NCBI GenBank assembly: GCA_029240815.1
Contig: JARDZO010000008.1
Span: 1-45,253, forward strand
From: Brevibacillus sp.
GTDB lineage: Bacteria > Bacillota > Bacilli > Brevibacillales > Brevibacillaceae
DNA length: 45,253 bases
Direction of reading: 5' to 3'
This document shows, piece after piece, positions 15,249 to 24,440 of this stretch; position 1 is the first letter of the stretch; the number at the start of each line of letters is the position of its first letter. The notes under the pieces were generated by a model, which was not told where the DNA came from, made no database searches, and saw only the letters and a list, made by a program, of their open reading frames with translations. Both the position numbers and the translations under genes were made by a program.

Positions 15249-18071
15249 TCACTTGGTTCTTCGTTTTTTCGCTTCCAGCAAGCGGTTGAATGTTTTATCC
15301 GCAGCGGCTGTTTCGTTTGCAGACTCTTGTTTTTGGGAGGTCTTCGTTGCTTGGGCATTCGCCTCACGTGTTCTTCCTTTTACAGCGTCATCAGAAACGG
15401 CAGGATTCGTTGTTGATACACGCTGGCTACCCTGCTTCTGCTTCGCGCCTGTGCGCTTCTCCCCCAGTCGTGACAGCACCGCCTGTCTTCCAGAAGCGGA
15501 TGTGGCCCGGGGTTTTGGACGCCTCGCCCACCAGTGTTCCGGAAGCTGCAATCGACGCGCTGCTACATCGAACGGCCAGAGGAGTGCCGCCAGCATGAGT
15601 AACCACTCGCTAATCGATTGTGTATCCCATTTGTCAGGCAAGCTTCCCGCAAATGCTTCTGCTGGTTTCGCAATCAGGGTGCCGCCGCCGGTCTTCAGCC
15701 AGTCCAGCAATTCTTTTTCGCCATCGCGCGGCATTCCGTACTCTGGCGAAAAAGCTACTGTCAAACCGGTCGTTTGACTCGCAACTGCTTGCCCGCCTGC
15801 TTTCTCCACGATTTGAATCATATATGAACCTGGATCGGCTGTTGCAAATTCTCCAGCCAGCCTCCCTGGGGCGGTCGGTTTCAGCCGGATGACCTCACGC
15901 TGCATCTCCTGATTGAGCACGACAGCTTCCAGCTCCTGTGGCATGGCTGTACCAGCAGGCAACGATACGGTCACTTGCCCGGTAGATCCTACCAGCCGCG
16001 TCTCCGTTTTCCATGCTCCTTCCGTGACCTGTGGCAATGTCCAGGCTACCACTTCGTTCCAGAGCCGGCTGTTTCCTCCCCAGCTCACCCAATCTGATGC
16101 CCATTTTCCTTCCAGATCACTCGTCCACGCAACAGCCCTCCCCAGACCATACTGCCAACGGGCGAGGATCGGATCTTCGTCCATGCTGACCAATGGCATT
16201 TCTGCCGTCTGCTTCAGCGTTGTCGCGATATATGCCCGCAGCGCCGGCAAGGACTGTCGCAGGGATGACCATCCGCCTGCTCCGGTGCGGATTGGCTCTT
16301 GCGGCTTTTCCACGATAAAGGTACGACTCGCCAATGCCGTTTCCTTGCTAAAGATTTTGGGGATGGATTCAGCATCGGCGGCAAAGTAATACCTGCCTTT
16401 GCCTCCATCGGCAATCATCTGCAACAGCTGGATATCCGCATCATCTCCGACAGCGACGGTCGACACCGTGATGTTCTCTGCTGTCATCTGCGAAAGCAGG
16501 CCTGCGTAATCATCATCCAAGCCAGATTGTCCGTCTGTCAGCAAGATGACGTGCTTGCGCTTGGTGTTCATGATCTTTACCCGTTCATACGCCATCTGGA
16601 GCGCAGGAAAAATGTCCGTCCCGCCATCCGCATAAATGCTGCTGATCTGCTGCTGGATGGTTTCCAGCTTGGTGACGCTCTGTGGAGCAACCACTTCCCA
16701 GGGAGTCCCGTCGAATGCGATTACCCCAATCTGGTCCTGACCGTTCATCATGGTGGTAGCACGGATCGCCGCTTCCTTGGCCAGCTCCATTTTGTCTACA
16801 CCACGCGCGTCGCCAGTCATACTGCCAGACTTGTCGATCACCAGCTGCAGCCCCAGCGATGGAAGCTCTTCTTTCCCCCTGAGATCCATATGAACAGGCA
16901 AGGCTTCTTCGATCGGAGTCTGAAACCAGCCACCCATACCGAAGCTGTCCGCGCCACCTGTCATAATCAGTCCCATGCCCAAATCGCGTACAGCGGTCCG
17001 CATGCGCTCCATATCCGCATCGTCCATTTGCGTAGCAGATACGTCAGCCAGCACGGCTGTCGCGTATTGCTTGTAGCCTTCCAATTGTTTTGGCAGCAGC
17101 TTCGAGTCCTTTACGACTACGCGCATATGGCCCGCTTTCAGCGCATTGACCAAATTGCTGGCCGCTCCCGGATGGCCTTCTACTACAAGGACAACAGGCG
17201 CTCCCGCTACTTGTGTGTACGCCGTTGCCTGATTGTTGGCATGCACGGTATCGTTTCGCGGCTCGATTTCTACCCGGTAGCGGTGAAAGCCCTCTTGCAA
17301 GGCCTTTCGCGAGAAGACGAAGCGGTTTTTCCCCTTCTCGATGGAGACCGTCTGACTGCCAGCTTCCTGGTTCCCCTCGTACAGGCGCAAGGTTGCCTCC
17401 GTAGCCAGCGTGCTCTCCACATCTACGCTGATCGCGTACTCTTCTCCCGCGTACAAGCGCTGCGGTACCTTGACTGCCGATAAGAGTACTTCATCGCCCT
17501 GAGGCTGCTGCAAGGAAACAGCCTCTACAACGATTCCCCGATTCACCGCTAGCTGGGTCTGGTGAGCGGCATCCCCGCTCGTCGTCACTCCATCCGTCAG
17601 CAGGATGACTTTTCCCCGTGCATGGCTAGGAATCATCGCCGCAGCGAGACGGATTCCCTCTGCCAAATTCGTCGCATTGCGGTTCACCTCGACACCTAAC
17701 GGCTGCACTTCATCACGCGTCGTCAACGGTTGGTCCACTGCCGCCTTTTCTCCAACAGCAACTACTGCGTATTGGTCTTCTGGTTTCTTTGTGTTGATCG
17801 CTTCTCTCAAAAATGTGGTAATTCGCGGGTCGTCTTTCATCGATGCCGAGCGATCCACTACAAACACGATGGTCTTTGCCTGGACAGGCGTCAGCCATTG
17901 GGTCCCTGCGAGAGCCATGACAAGTAGCAGAAAAACCAAAGAACGAAGCGTCGCGATAACCGCTTTTCTGCCTATGGGCATTTGCTGCTCTTTTCGCCAC
18001 CAACGGAACATGACATACCCGACAGGAAGGAGGAGAAACAGGAACAGTGGCTGCACAAAATTAATACCCAC
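15249..18071 (-). CDS. Double VWA / amidotransferase-like membrane protein (last gene of the ABC-MoxR-VWA operon)
   Basis: 940 residues. Two N-terminal membrane helices are followed by a VWA domain with an intact MIDAS (D-R-S-A-S, Asp73), a beta-rich segment, a class I glutamine-amidotransferase-like domain at about 290-395 (VVLVVEGHPGAA... TGGADSFGMGG, no obvious catalytic Cys), and a second VWA with D-K-S-G-S (Asp413). A C-terminal membrane helix (WLLMLAALLWPF) precedes a long basic disordered tail. The start at 18071 is GTG with GGAGGG nine bases upstream, overlapping the upstream gene by 11 bases. It probably binds a partner through metal-dependent VWA contacts at the outer membrane face. 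Confidence 0.8.
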   Translation of the reverse strand: MGINFVQPLFLFLLLPVGYVMFRWWRKEQQMPIGRKAVIATLRSLVFLLLVMALAGTQWLTPVQAKTIVFVVDRSASMKDDPRITTFLREAINTKKPEDQYAVVAVGEKAAVDQPLTTRDEVQPLGVEVNRNATNLAEGIRLAAAMIPSHARGKVILLTDGVTTSGDAAHQTQLAVNRGIVVEAVSLQQPQGDEVLLSAVKVPQRLYAGEEYAISVDVESTLATEATLRLYEGNQEAGSQTVSIEKGKNRFVFSRKALQEGFHRYRVEIEPRNDTVHANNQATAYTQVAGAPVVLVVEGHPGAASNLVNALKAGHMRVVVKDSKLLPKQLEGYKQYATAVLADVSATQMDDADMERMRTAVRDLGMGLIMTGGADSFGMGGWFQTPIEEALPVHMDLRGKEELPSLGLQLVIDKSGSMTGDARGVDKMELAKEAAIRATTMMNGQDQIGVIAFDGTPWEVVAPQSVTKLETIQQQISSIYADGGTDIFPALQMAYERVKIMNTKRKHVILLTDGQSGLDDDYAGLLSQMTAENITVSTVAVGDDADIQLLQMIADGGKGRYYFAADAESIPKIFSKETALASRTFIVEKPQEPIRTGAGGWSSLRQSLPALRAYIATTLKQTAEMPLVSMDEDPILARWQYGLGRAVAWTSDLEGKWASDWVSWGGNSRLWNEVVAWTLPQVTEGAWKTETRLVGSTGQVTVSLPAGTAMPQELEAVVLNQEMQREVIRLKPTAPGRLAGEFATADPGSYMIQIVEKAGGQAVASQTTGLTVAFSPEYGMPRDGEKELLDWLKTGGGTLIAKPAEAFAGSLPDKWDTQSISEWLLMLAALLWPFDVAARRLQLPEHWWARRPKPRATSASGRQAVLSRLGEKRTGAKQKQGSQRVSTTNPAVSDDAVKGRTREANAQATKTSQKQESANETAAADKTFNRLLEAKKRRTK

Positions 18072-19920
18072 GCTGATACACCCTCCATTCCACAAACATA
18101 GCGAGCAAAGCGAGTGCCGCCAGCCATGTCATCAGCTCCCGGCTACCCGCAGCTTTTGCTGTCTGCTGATCGTCTCCGCTCTGCTGTGCCTCCCCGTTTG
18201 CCCCCATCCGAATCGTTTTTGGTGTAATATCGGACTCCGATTCCTTCATCTGTACGGCAAAAAACCTGCTCTTCTGACCCGAATCCCATGTTTCATCTAT
18301 ACGATACAGCCCTGTGCGATCTGGTACCTCCAGCATCCAGCTCGTGCCTTTGGCCTGGATGGACTGCTGCTGCCCCTCCGGATTCGTCAGCACGCGTCTG
18401 GTCGCACCGGGAGACAACGGAACGGAAAGCACCTCTCCGGGATAGGCAGGACCGATCGGAGCCGCCTGTGCAGGTGCGAGCCACGTTATGACATTTTGCA
18501 TGAAGATGGGGAAGGCCGGGCGCAGCGGCAAATCGGAATCGTGCAGGTCAAACCCGACGATCACCACACGTCTCCCGTCGATGGTCCCCGCTCGGACAAG
18601 GTCTGTAGATCCTGCTTGGACCAATGTCTTCATTCCCAGCATATCTCCTAAGACTGCTGACTGCGCTACATGCACATCACGCCAGTCCACATAGCGGAGC
18701 AAGGAATCGTCTGTGGGTAAGGCCTTTGGCTGATCATCCAACTCTCGTTTTCCTTCGTACGGGAGCCAGTCCACGGCACGCTCTGGCGCAATCAGCAGGA
18801 CATTTCCATCAGGCAGGCGATCAGGTACGACGCCATCAAACACCCATACATCCCGCGCTTCGCCTTTTTTCTCAGGCACTTGCTGCATGCTCTCCACTTC
18901 CATGCTGCCAACCGTCTGCAGGGCTTGGTGCAGAAAACGATTGCCCGCGGGCGAGACGAGTGCTGCTTTACCCACTCCTGTCGTAAAAGGCACGCTCCAC
19001 GCCTCGTTGTCACTGGAGAGTCCATCCTGCTGCGACTCGATGACAGCGTGATAGACTGGAGCGTCCGTCAAATGATCCCACGTAATGGTGCGAGATGTAC
19101 CTGGTTCCACAGAAAAGGAATCCGTTTCGAGAAGCTGCTCATCCCGGTCGTAGATTGTCACATTCCCTTTTGCCACTTGGCTGCCATGATTGTCGATTCG
19201 GACGAGTCCGTTTACGCCCTTTTTCCCGGTCTGCGTCACGAACGCGCCAATCGCTGTATTTTCTCGCGTCCGTCCCATTTGCATGAAGCGAAAGTGATCG
19301 GGATACGCAGCGGCGTTGAGCTCGACGGAGCGATCATCTGCGCCATCGCCCATCCAGATGACTCCACTGCCTGTCTCGTTCGCCGCTATCGCTCCCGCCA
19401 AGGAAAGGGCTGCCCCCGTATCTGCACTGCCGTACGAAGGGGCAAACTGCTTGATGGCATTCAAGAGCTGTTGCTGATCTGAGCTTTTGGAAAGCCATAC
19501 TTTCGGCTCCCTGCCAGCTTCGATCAAGGTAACTGTTTGCCCGTTGCCCAGTTTCTCCACCAATCCTGCGGCTGTGGCCGTGGCTTTCTCCAGTCTCGTC
19601 TGCTCCCCTTCTCGTGTCTGCATGCTGCCTGTATTTTCGATGACCAGTACGGTATGATCCGTCGTAACGCCGTCGGTGGAAACAGCCGGTCTAAGCAATG
19701 CCAGAACCAGCAATACGGCTGCTAACAGCTGCAAAAACAGGAGCAGATTGCGCCGCAGCTTTTCCCACGGTCTCACCGCTTCCCAGTTTTGCAGCGTGCG
19801 TTGCCACAACAATGTGCTCGGCACGACTCGGTCCTCGACCTTTCGCTTGAGTAGATAGAGGACGACGATCGCCGGGACGATGAGTGCGAACCACAGGTTG
19901 CCAAGTGCCATCCACTGCAT
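18061..19920 (-). CDS. BatA-type VWA membrane protein with degenerate MIDAS
   Basis: 619 residues. It begins with the BatA N-terminal module: a first helix (NLWFALIVPAIVVLYLL), a basic loop, and a second helix (about 60-78). The VWA-like domain follows, but the MIDAS reads V-I-E-N-T-G-S-M (Glu95, Thr97, Ser99), with Glu in place of the invariant Asp, so metal binding may be altered or lost. A beta-rich region and a terminal membrane helix (about 597-613) complete it. GAGGAGAGGA lies before the ATG, 17 bases after the stop of the DUF58 gene. Family members are linked to MoxR ATPases and envelope stress. Confidence 0.82.
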   Translation of the reverse strand: MQWMALGNLWFALIVPAIVVLYLLKRKVEDRVVPSTLLWQRTLQNWEAVRPWEKLRRNLLLFLQLLAAVLLVLALLRPAVSTDGVTTDHTVLVIENTGSMQTREGEQTRLEKATATAAGLVEKLGNGQTVTLIEAGREPKVWLSKSSDQQQLLNAIKQFAPSYGSADTGAALSLAGAIAANETGSGVIWMGDGADDRSVELNAAAYPDHFRFMQMGRTRENTAIGAFVTQTGKKGVNGLVRIDNHGSQVAKGNVTIYDRDEQLLETDSFSVEPGTSRTITWDHLTDAPVYHAVIESQQDGLSSDNEAWSVPFTTGVGKAALVSPAGNRFLHQALQTVGSMEVESMQQVPEKKGEARDVWVFDGVVPDRLPDGNVLLIAPERAVDWLPYEGKRELDDQPKALPTDDSLLRYVDWRDVHVAQSAVLGDMLGMKTLVQAGSTDLVRAGTIDGRRVVIVGFDLHDSDLPLRPAFPIFMQNVITWLAPAQAAPIGPAYPGEVLSVPLSPGATRRVLTNPEGQQQSIQAKGTSWMLEVPDRTGLYRIDETWDSGQKSRFFAVQMKESESDITPKTIRMGANGEAQQSGDDQQTAKAAGSRELMTWLAALALLAMFVEWRVYQRGY

Positions 19921-19937
19921 GGTGTATCCTCTCCTCT

Positions 19938-20819
19938 CTAGCGAACGATGCCGGCTTGGCGAAATACTTGAAAGACAATAGATTCAACGGATTGCTCCGC
20001 CTCGATCCCCAGAAAGGAAATGCCCCTTCCGTAAGCAAAGGATGTCAGATCCTGCTGATATTGCCGTACACTTTTGCGATACTCCTCCAGCAGTTGCCCG
20101 GTCAATGAGACTTCTCTGGCCTGCTGTGTCTCCGAGTCAATGAGACGCAGCTCCCCTTGATACTTCGGATCGAGCTCTTCTCTCGCCAGCACCTGCACCA
20201 TAATGACGTCTTGTCTGGCTGCTTGCAGAAAGGCGATGCCTTTGTCGTAGCCGGTCTCAAACAAAAAGTCAGACAAGACGATGGAAATGCCTGCCTTGCC
20301 ACTGACAGCACCCGGTGACCGCAGCGCCTGATTCAGATCGCCTGCCTCGCCCGGCGAAAGTCCTGCCAAATACTCCAATAGGCGGGGCGCTTGCCTTTTT
20401 CCTTGCAGTCCGCGTACCGACGACACCAGCTGCCGATCAAAGGCGTAAACCGAAACGTGATCCAAATGACAGAGGGAAAGATAACCGAACGCTGCTGCCA
20501 ATTGGACAGCACGCTCCATTTTCCCCGATTGTCCATGACTCATCGAGCGGCTGCAGTCGATGTACAGACTCACATGCAACTGCGTCTCGTCCAAATACTT
20601 TTTCAGAAAGAGCTTGCCCGAGCGTGCGTAGGCGTTCCAGTCCAGCTGCCGCAAATCGTCTCCTGGCACGTACGAGCGATAATCGGCAAATTCCATCGAG
20701 CTACCCAGCTGCTTGGCTCGCCGCAGTCCGACCTGACTCCCGCTCGCCGCCCGCTTGCTTGCCATCTGCATGCGCTCCAGCCTCGCGAGCCAGCTCGGGT
20801 CCAACAAGTGACCACTCAT
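19938..20819 (-). CDS. DUF58 domain protein
   Basis: 293 residues with the DUF58 hallmark YVPGDDLRQLDWNAYARSG at about 50-68 and a VWA-like core (SLYIDCSRSM, with D-x-S-x-S). DUF58 proteins are almost always encoded next to MoxR ATPases and are thought to be their substrates or adaptors. No membrane helix is obvious, so it is cytosolic or peripheral. The start overlaps the stop of the MoxR gene by four bases (ATGA), which points to translational coupling. Confidence 0.9.
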   Translation of the reverse strand: MSGHLLDPSWLARLERMQMASKRAASGSQVGLRRAKQLGSSMEFADYRSYVPGDDLRQLDWNAYARSGKLFLKKYLDETQLHVSLYIDCSRSMSHGQSGKMERAVQLAAAFGYLSLCHLDHVSVYAFDRQLVSSVRGLQGKRQAPRLLEYLAGLSPGEAGDLNQALRSPGAVSGKAGISIVLSDFLFETGYDKGIAFLQAARQDVIMVQVLAREELDPKYQGELRLIDSETQQAREVSLTGQLLEEYRKSVRQYQQDLTSFAYGRGISFLGIEAEQSVESIVFQVFRQAGIVR

Positions 20820-21799
20820 GCCTGCTGCATCCCCATTCCGTCCAAGATATCACGGACGATTTGATCGGGACGGATGCCGTTTGCCTCTCCTTCGAAATTG
20901 AGGAAAATCCGATGACGAAGCGCTGGCAATGCGACTGCTCCGACATCCTCATACGCCAGATTGTAGCGACCGGACAGCAGCGCACGCACTTTGGCCAGCG
21001 AGACCATGGCCTGAACACCACGAGGCCCAGCCCCGTTGCGCACATATTGGTTGACGGACTCTACCGATTGCTCCCCCGGATGGGTCGCGAGCAGCAGCTT
21101 GACGGCGTAGTCCAGCACAGGATCTGCGACCAGGATCTCCCGTGCTGCCTGTTGGATTTCTGCGATTTGATCCGCTGACGCCACTTTCTCGACAAGGGCT
21201 GAGTGTCCTGTTGTCGTCTGGCGCACAATCGCCTTCAGCTCTTCTTCTGTCGGATACGGGACATCGATTTTGAGCAAGAAGCGGTCCATTTGCGCCTCTG
21301 GCAACGGATACGTGCCTTCCTGCTCCAACGGATTTTGTGTCGCCAAGACGAAGAAGGGGTCTGGCAAGGAACGGGTCACGCCCCCAGCGGAAACCGTCCG
21401 CTCCTGCATGGCTTCTAACAAGGCGCTCTGTGTCTTCGGTGTCGCCCGGTTGATCTCATCGGCCAAGACCACATGGGCAAAGATCGGTCCCGGTTGAAAG
21501 CTGAACGCTTGCTGGCCCTTTTCGTCCACACGCAGGATGTTCGTCCCCGTGATATCTGTTGGCATCAAGTCCGGTGTAAACTGGATGCGTTGAAAGGAAA
21601 TCTCGAATGCTTGAGACAAGGTCCGCACCAACAGCGTTTTCCCCAGACCAGGCACACCTTCCACGAGCGCCTGTCCCCCGGCAAAGACTGCCCAGAGCAG
21701 CTGCTCTACTACGTCTTTTTGTCCTACCAGTGCTTTTCCGATTTCCTGTCTGACGAGTTCTACCCGATGCAGACAATCTTCCAACGTTTGTTGCGCCAT
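20816..21799 (-). CDS. MoxR family AAA+ ATPase
   Basis: 327 residues. Walker A G-V-P-G-L-G-K-T at 48-55, Walker B VVLADE at 110-115, sensor 1 ATQNP at 153-157 and the DRF motif at 172-174, all in the MoxR arrangement, followed by the lid domain. MoxR proteins act as chaperones for metal insertion or assembly of complexes with VWA partners. The ATG at 21799 is preferred over longer in-frame starts: GGGGGAG lies six bases upstream. It follows the coiled-coil gene by 34 bases and overlaps the DUF58 gene. Confidence 0.95.
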   Translation of the reverse strand: MAQQTLEDCLHRVELVRQEIGKALVGQKDVVEQLLWAVFAGGQALVEGVPGLGKTLLVRTLSQAFEISFQRIQFTPDLMPTDITGTNILRVDEKGQQAFSFQPGPIFAHVVLADEINRATPKTQSALLEAMQERTVSAGGVTRSLPDPFFVLATQNPLEQEGTYPLPEAQMDRFLLKIDVPYPTEEELKAIVRQTTTGHSALVEKVASADQIAEIQQAAREILVADPVLDYAVKLLLATHPGEQSVESVNQYVRNGAGPRGVQAMVSLAKVRALLSGRYNLAYEDVGAVALPALRHRIFLNFEGEANGIRPDQIVRDILDGMGMQQA

Positions 21800-21833
21800 C
21801 GCTCGCTCCCCCTTTTCTCGTAAACTCTTTTCT

Positions 21834-23546
21834 TTATGGTTCGATATTGCTGAAATACTGCTTGACGACTTCCTGATAGTCACCGGGAATGTTCCCTTTT
21901 TCCATGCTTTCGCGGGCAAATTGCTCATATTGCCCGTAAACTTCCTCGTAGGGCAAGGTACCGCCTGATGACACTTGCGTATTTCCACTCTGCCGCGATT
22001 GGGATGGACCAGCCCCGAGTGGTCCACCTACGGTATCAGTAGGACCGTTTTCCCCGCCAATTCTCACCGATGGGACAGTGACAAGCTCGTGTGACCCTGT
22101 CCCCAGACCGGCACCGCTACCTTTTCCGCTCCCCGAACCGGAACCACTGCCTGAACCGGACCCTGAACCATTTCCTGATCCTGAGCCACTTCCTGATCCT
22201 GAGCCACCATTGCCGTTTCCTGGCTGATTGGCCGTCCCCGAGCCGGGATTTCCATTCGCAGCTGTTCCCGAAGAAGGTGGGTTCGTGCCATTCCCGGCAG
22301 GATTACCTGAAGCCGGTACCGCCTGACCGGCGCCTGCTGTACCTGTGTCTGTACCCGTTGCAGCACCTGCACTGGCACTGCCGGCACTTGCCAGCGTCAT
22401 CTGGGACTGCTGTAAAGAAGAAGCTGCACTGGCGGCTGCCAGCATGGCTTGGCCTGACTGCCGGGCACCTGCCAGCGCTTGCTTGAGACTAGCATCCAAC
22501 GCCGTCATCGCTTGTGGCACCTGACCTTGTGCCAGCTGCTGAGCCGCTTGCGCCATTTGGCTGGCGATTTGCTCCAGTTCTTTTGACGAAGCGTTCTCTG
22601 CTTCCTTACGCAGTTGTTCGGCGGCTTTCTCCAGCTCTTTTGCGATGGCGTCACGTTCGCTCTGGGACATCTTTTCGAACTGCTTGGCAGCCTCGCGCAG
22701 CGCTGCCTCCAGCTCCTTCATTTGCCCTGATTTCATCGCAACAGCCAACGCGTTCGTGGCTTGTTGACTCCCGAGATTTTGCTGCAGCTGCTGAAGTGCT
22801 GCTTGTTTTTTCTGCTCCATTTCTTTCCATTTCCCCAGCTGCTTTTCTGCTGCACGTAAAGCATTGAGACGTTCTGCAGGATCTTTCGCATTGGCCAACG
22901 CCTTTTTCGCCTGCTCCAGCATCTGTTCCAGCTGCTTTTTCTGAGCCTCACTCATTGCGGCATTCGTTTTTGCTTCTTCCTTGACCGCATCGAGCTCTTT
23001 GGCTACTTGGGCAAGAGCCTTCTTCTCCTCTGCTATCTGCACCAGGCGTAGATCCTGAGGATTTGGCCAGAGCATGAGCATGGCGACCAACACGAGCAAA
23101 CTGCCTGCTGTATACAATTGCTTTTGTGCGTCCTTCCACACATGGACGCTTTCTACGGCTTGCGGCAGAGTACGTCGCAGATGCCGCAGCGCATCCTCTC
23201 GCTGCATCCCGGCAATCATCGAGTCGTTGCCCCGATTCTCCCAAGCCGTGACCACACGCTGCGCCAAGCCGTTTGCATCTGCTACCCGCGCACCGTCCAA
23301 TGGGGTAGGCTTTTTGCCGAGAACACTCAGCGATCCAGCGAGAACTGCTGTGAGGATCATTACTACAGCGATCCAAGAGTAGTACGGAATCGGCCAGAAA
23401 CGGGCAACGAGGAGAAGCAGTACGCTTCCCCCCACTCCCCACAAACCGTACGCAGACAGTTGCCGCACCCAGGAACGCCAGCCCAGCTTCTTGCGGATCG
23501 GCTCCAACAGCGTTTGCAGCTCGTCGTTTGATTTTGGGGTAAACAT
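21834..23546 (-). CDS. Membrane coiled-coil protein with Gly-Ser linker (DUF4175-like layout)
   Basis: 570 residues. Three membrane helices lie in the first 165 residues (two at about 30-75, one at about 147-163). A long Ala/Lys/Glu/Gln coiled coil runs from about 170 to 360. Then comes an Ala/Gly/Thr/Asn-rich stretch ending in a Gly-Ser repeat run of about 35 residues. The last 40 residues are a folded-looking segment with LPYEEVYGQYEQFARESM. The family is not firmly recognised. The form suggests a tethered arm that carries its C-terminal segment away from the membrane. It starts three bases after the permease gene, with GAGGAG inside the permease end. Confidence 0.78.
   Translation of the reverse strand: MFTPKSNDELQTLLEPIRKKLGWRSWVRQLSAYGLWGVGGSVLLLLVARFWPIPYYSWIAVVMILTAVLAGSLSVLGKKPTPLDGARVADANGLAQRVVTAWENRGNDSMIAGMQREDALRHLRRTLPQAVESVHVWKDAQKQLYTAGSLLVLVAMLMLWPNPQDLRLVQIAEEKKALAQVAKELDAVKEEAKTNAAMSEAQKKQLEQMLEQAKKALANAKDPAERLNALRAAEKQLGKWKEMEQKKQAALQQLQQNLGSQQATNALAVAMKSGQMKELEAALREAAKQFEKMSQSERDAIAKELEKAAEQLRKEAENASSKELEQIASQMAQAAQQLAQGQVPQAMTALDASLKQALAGARQSGQAMLAAASAASSLQQSQMTLASAGSASAGAATGTDTGTAGAGQAVPASGNPAGNGTNPPSSGTAANGNPGSGTANQPGNGNGGSGSGSGSGSGNGSGSGSGSGSGSGSGKGSGAGLGTGSHELVTVPSVRIGGENGPTDTVGGPLGAGPSQSRQSGNTQVSSGGTLPYEEVYGQYEQFARESMEKGNIPGDYQEVVKQYFSNIEP
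22172..22207. repeat. Tandem 18-base repeat in the Gly-Ser linker
   Basis: TTCCTGATCCTGAGCCAC occurs twice head to tail, exactly, at 22172-22189 and 22190-22207. Each unit codes on the minus strand for six residues of Gly-Ser repeat. The surrounding bases continue the pattern in diverged form. In-frame copy-number change would lengthen or shorten the linker without a frameshift. Confidence 0.8.
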
Positions 23547-23549
23547 GGC

Positions 23550-24440
23550 TTATTGCTCCTCTGCTGCTCTGCGCAGACGCGGCCGTACGGGCTGAATAAA
23601 GTAGATCGCCAGTATCAAGCAGACCACGGTCGCCAAAGCAAAGAAGAGGACGTAGTACCAGAATGGATCGACGCTCCATAGGAAGCTCGCAGGGTTGGCC
23701 GTGCGGCGCAAGTCCTGTACGGGTCCTTCATCAAAAATGTTCAGCATCGCAAACAGAGGGTTGATGCTGTGCAAGAGATCAGGCCAGACAGGCATCGGAC
23801 CAGACGGATAGTTCAGATTCCGCCGCTGATAACGAATCAATTCGCGAATGATCTCTGCCAACACGCTGGAGCCGATCGAAAAACCGAAGACGACGGCATA
23901 ACTGACGACTGTCGCGATCCCCGTCCGTTTGATCAGCGTAGAGAGCAGGACACCAATGCTACCTACCCCGAACATCGTCATGACGTAAAAGCCGAATACC
24001 TGAATCAGCTGAGCAGGAGAAATCCCTCCGTACAAAAAGACGATGGCGTACAACGGCACAGTCGCGAATACGAGAAAGATCATGAAACTGAGAGACGACA
24101 GCCATTTGCCCACAATCAATCGGGTTGCACTGACGTTGGTGGTGAGCAGAATACTGAGCGTCTGTCGTTCCCGCTCGCCTGAAATGACGCCAGCAGTGAG
24201 TCCGGGAACGACAAAGCAAATCATGCCGAGCTGAAGGATGGACAGCATCATGAACAGCTCCCGGGTCTCGTTTGGATTGTAGTAGCTCCCGCCGTTCGTC
24301 ATCAAAAAGATATAAAGAAGCGTAATACCGCCTAACACCAACAGATAGAGAAAGATGATCCACGGCGAACGCTGAGTCCGCATGCGCATCTTCCATTCGT
24401 TGAACAAGACCGGGTTGCGCAACCGCCTCAAGACGTTCAT
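23550..24440 (-). CDS. ABC-2 type transporter permease
   Basis: 296 residues with six membrane helices in the ABC-2 arrangement: an amphipathic start (RRLRNPVLFNEWKMRMRTQR), helix 1 at about 28-48, then helices in two groups with a large loop at 195-245. The segment VISGERERQTLSILLTTNVS is the coupling-helix region of this family. It forms the membrane channel for the ATPase encoded just upstream, whose stop overlaps its start by ATGA. It most resembles permeases of GldA/GldF-like and NatAB-like systems. Confidence 0.9.
   Translation of the reverse strand: MNVLRRLRNPVLFNEWKMRMRTQRSPWIIFLYLLVLGGITLLYIFLMTNGGSYYNPNETRELFMMLSILQLGMICFVVPGLTAGVISGERERQTLSILLTTNVSATRLIVGKWLSSLSFMIFLVFATVPLYAIVFLYGGISPAQLIQVFGFYVMTMFGVGSIGVLLSTLIKRTGIATVVSYAVVFGFSIGSSVLAEIIRELIRYQRRNLNYPSGPMPVWPDLLHSINPLFAMLNIFDEGPVQDLRRTANPASFLWSVDPFWYYVLFFALATVVCLILAIYFIQPVRPRLRRAAEEQ

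Noticed and set aside
14527..15252. 241-codon open frame opposite the multicopper oxidase C-terminus
   Set aside because: The oxidase copper motifs are intact on the plus strand, and this frame runs through the terminator at 15192-15233.
16299..17483. 394-codon open frame on the plus strand inside the double-VWA gene
   Set aside because: It is antisense to a well-supported gene with clear VWA motifs, has no recognisable domain and no ribosome binding site. Its Arg/His/Leu/Cys-rich content is typical of an opposite-strand shadow in GC-rich coding DNA.
20315..21178. 287-codon open frame on the plus strand across the DUF58 and MoxR genes
   Set aside because: It crosses the boundary of two convincing minus-strand genes and has Pro/Ser/Arg/Cys-rich shadow composition without any family pattern.
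22064..22387. Glu/Gln/Val/Pro-rich 107-codon frame in the Gly-Ser repeat region
   Set aside because: It is a second frame of the same low-complexity repeat and shows no independent features.
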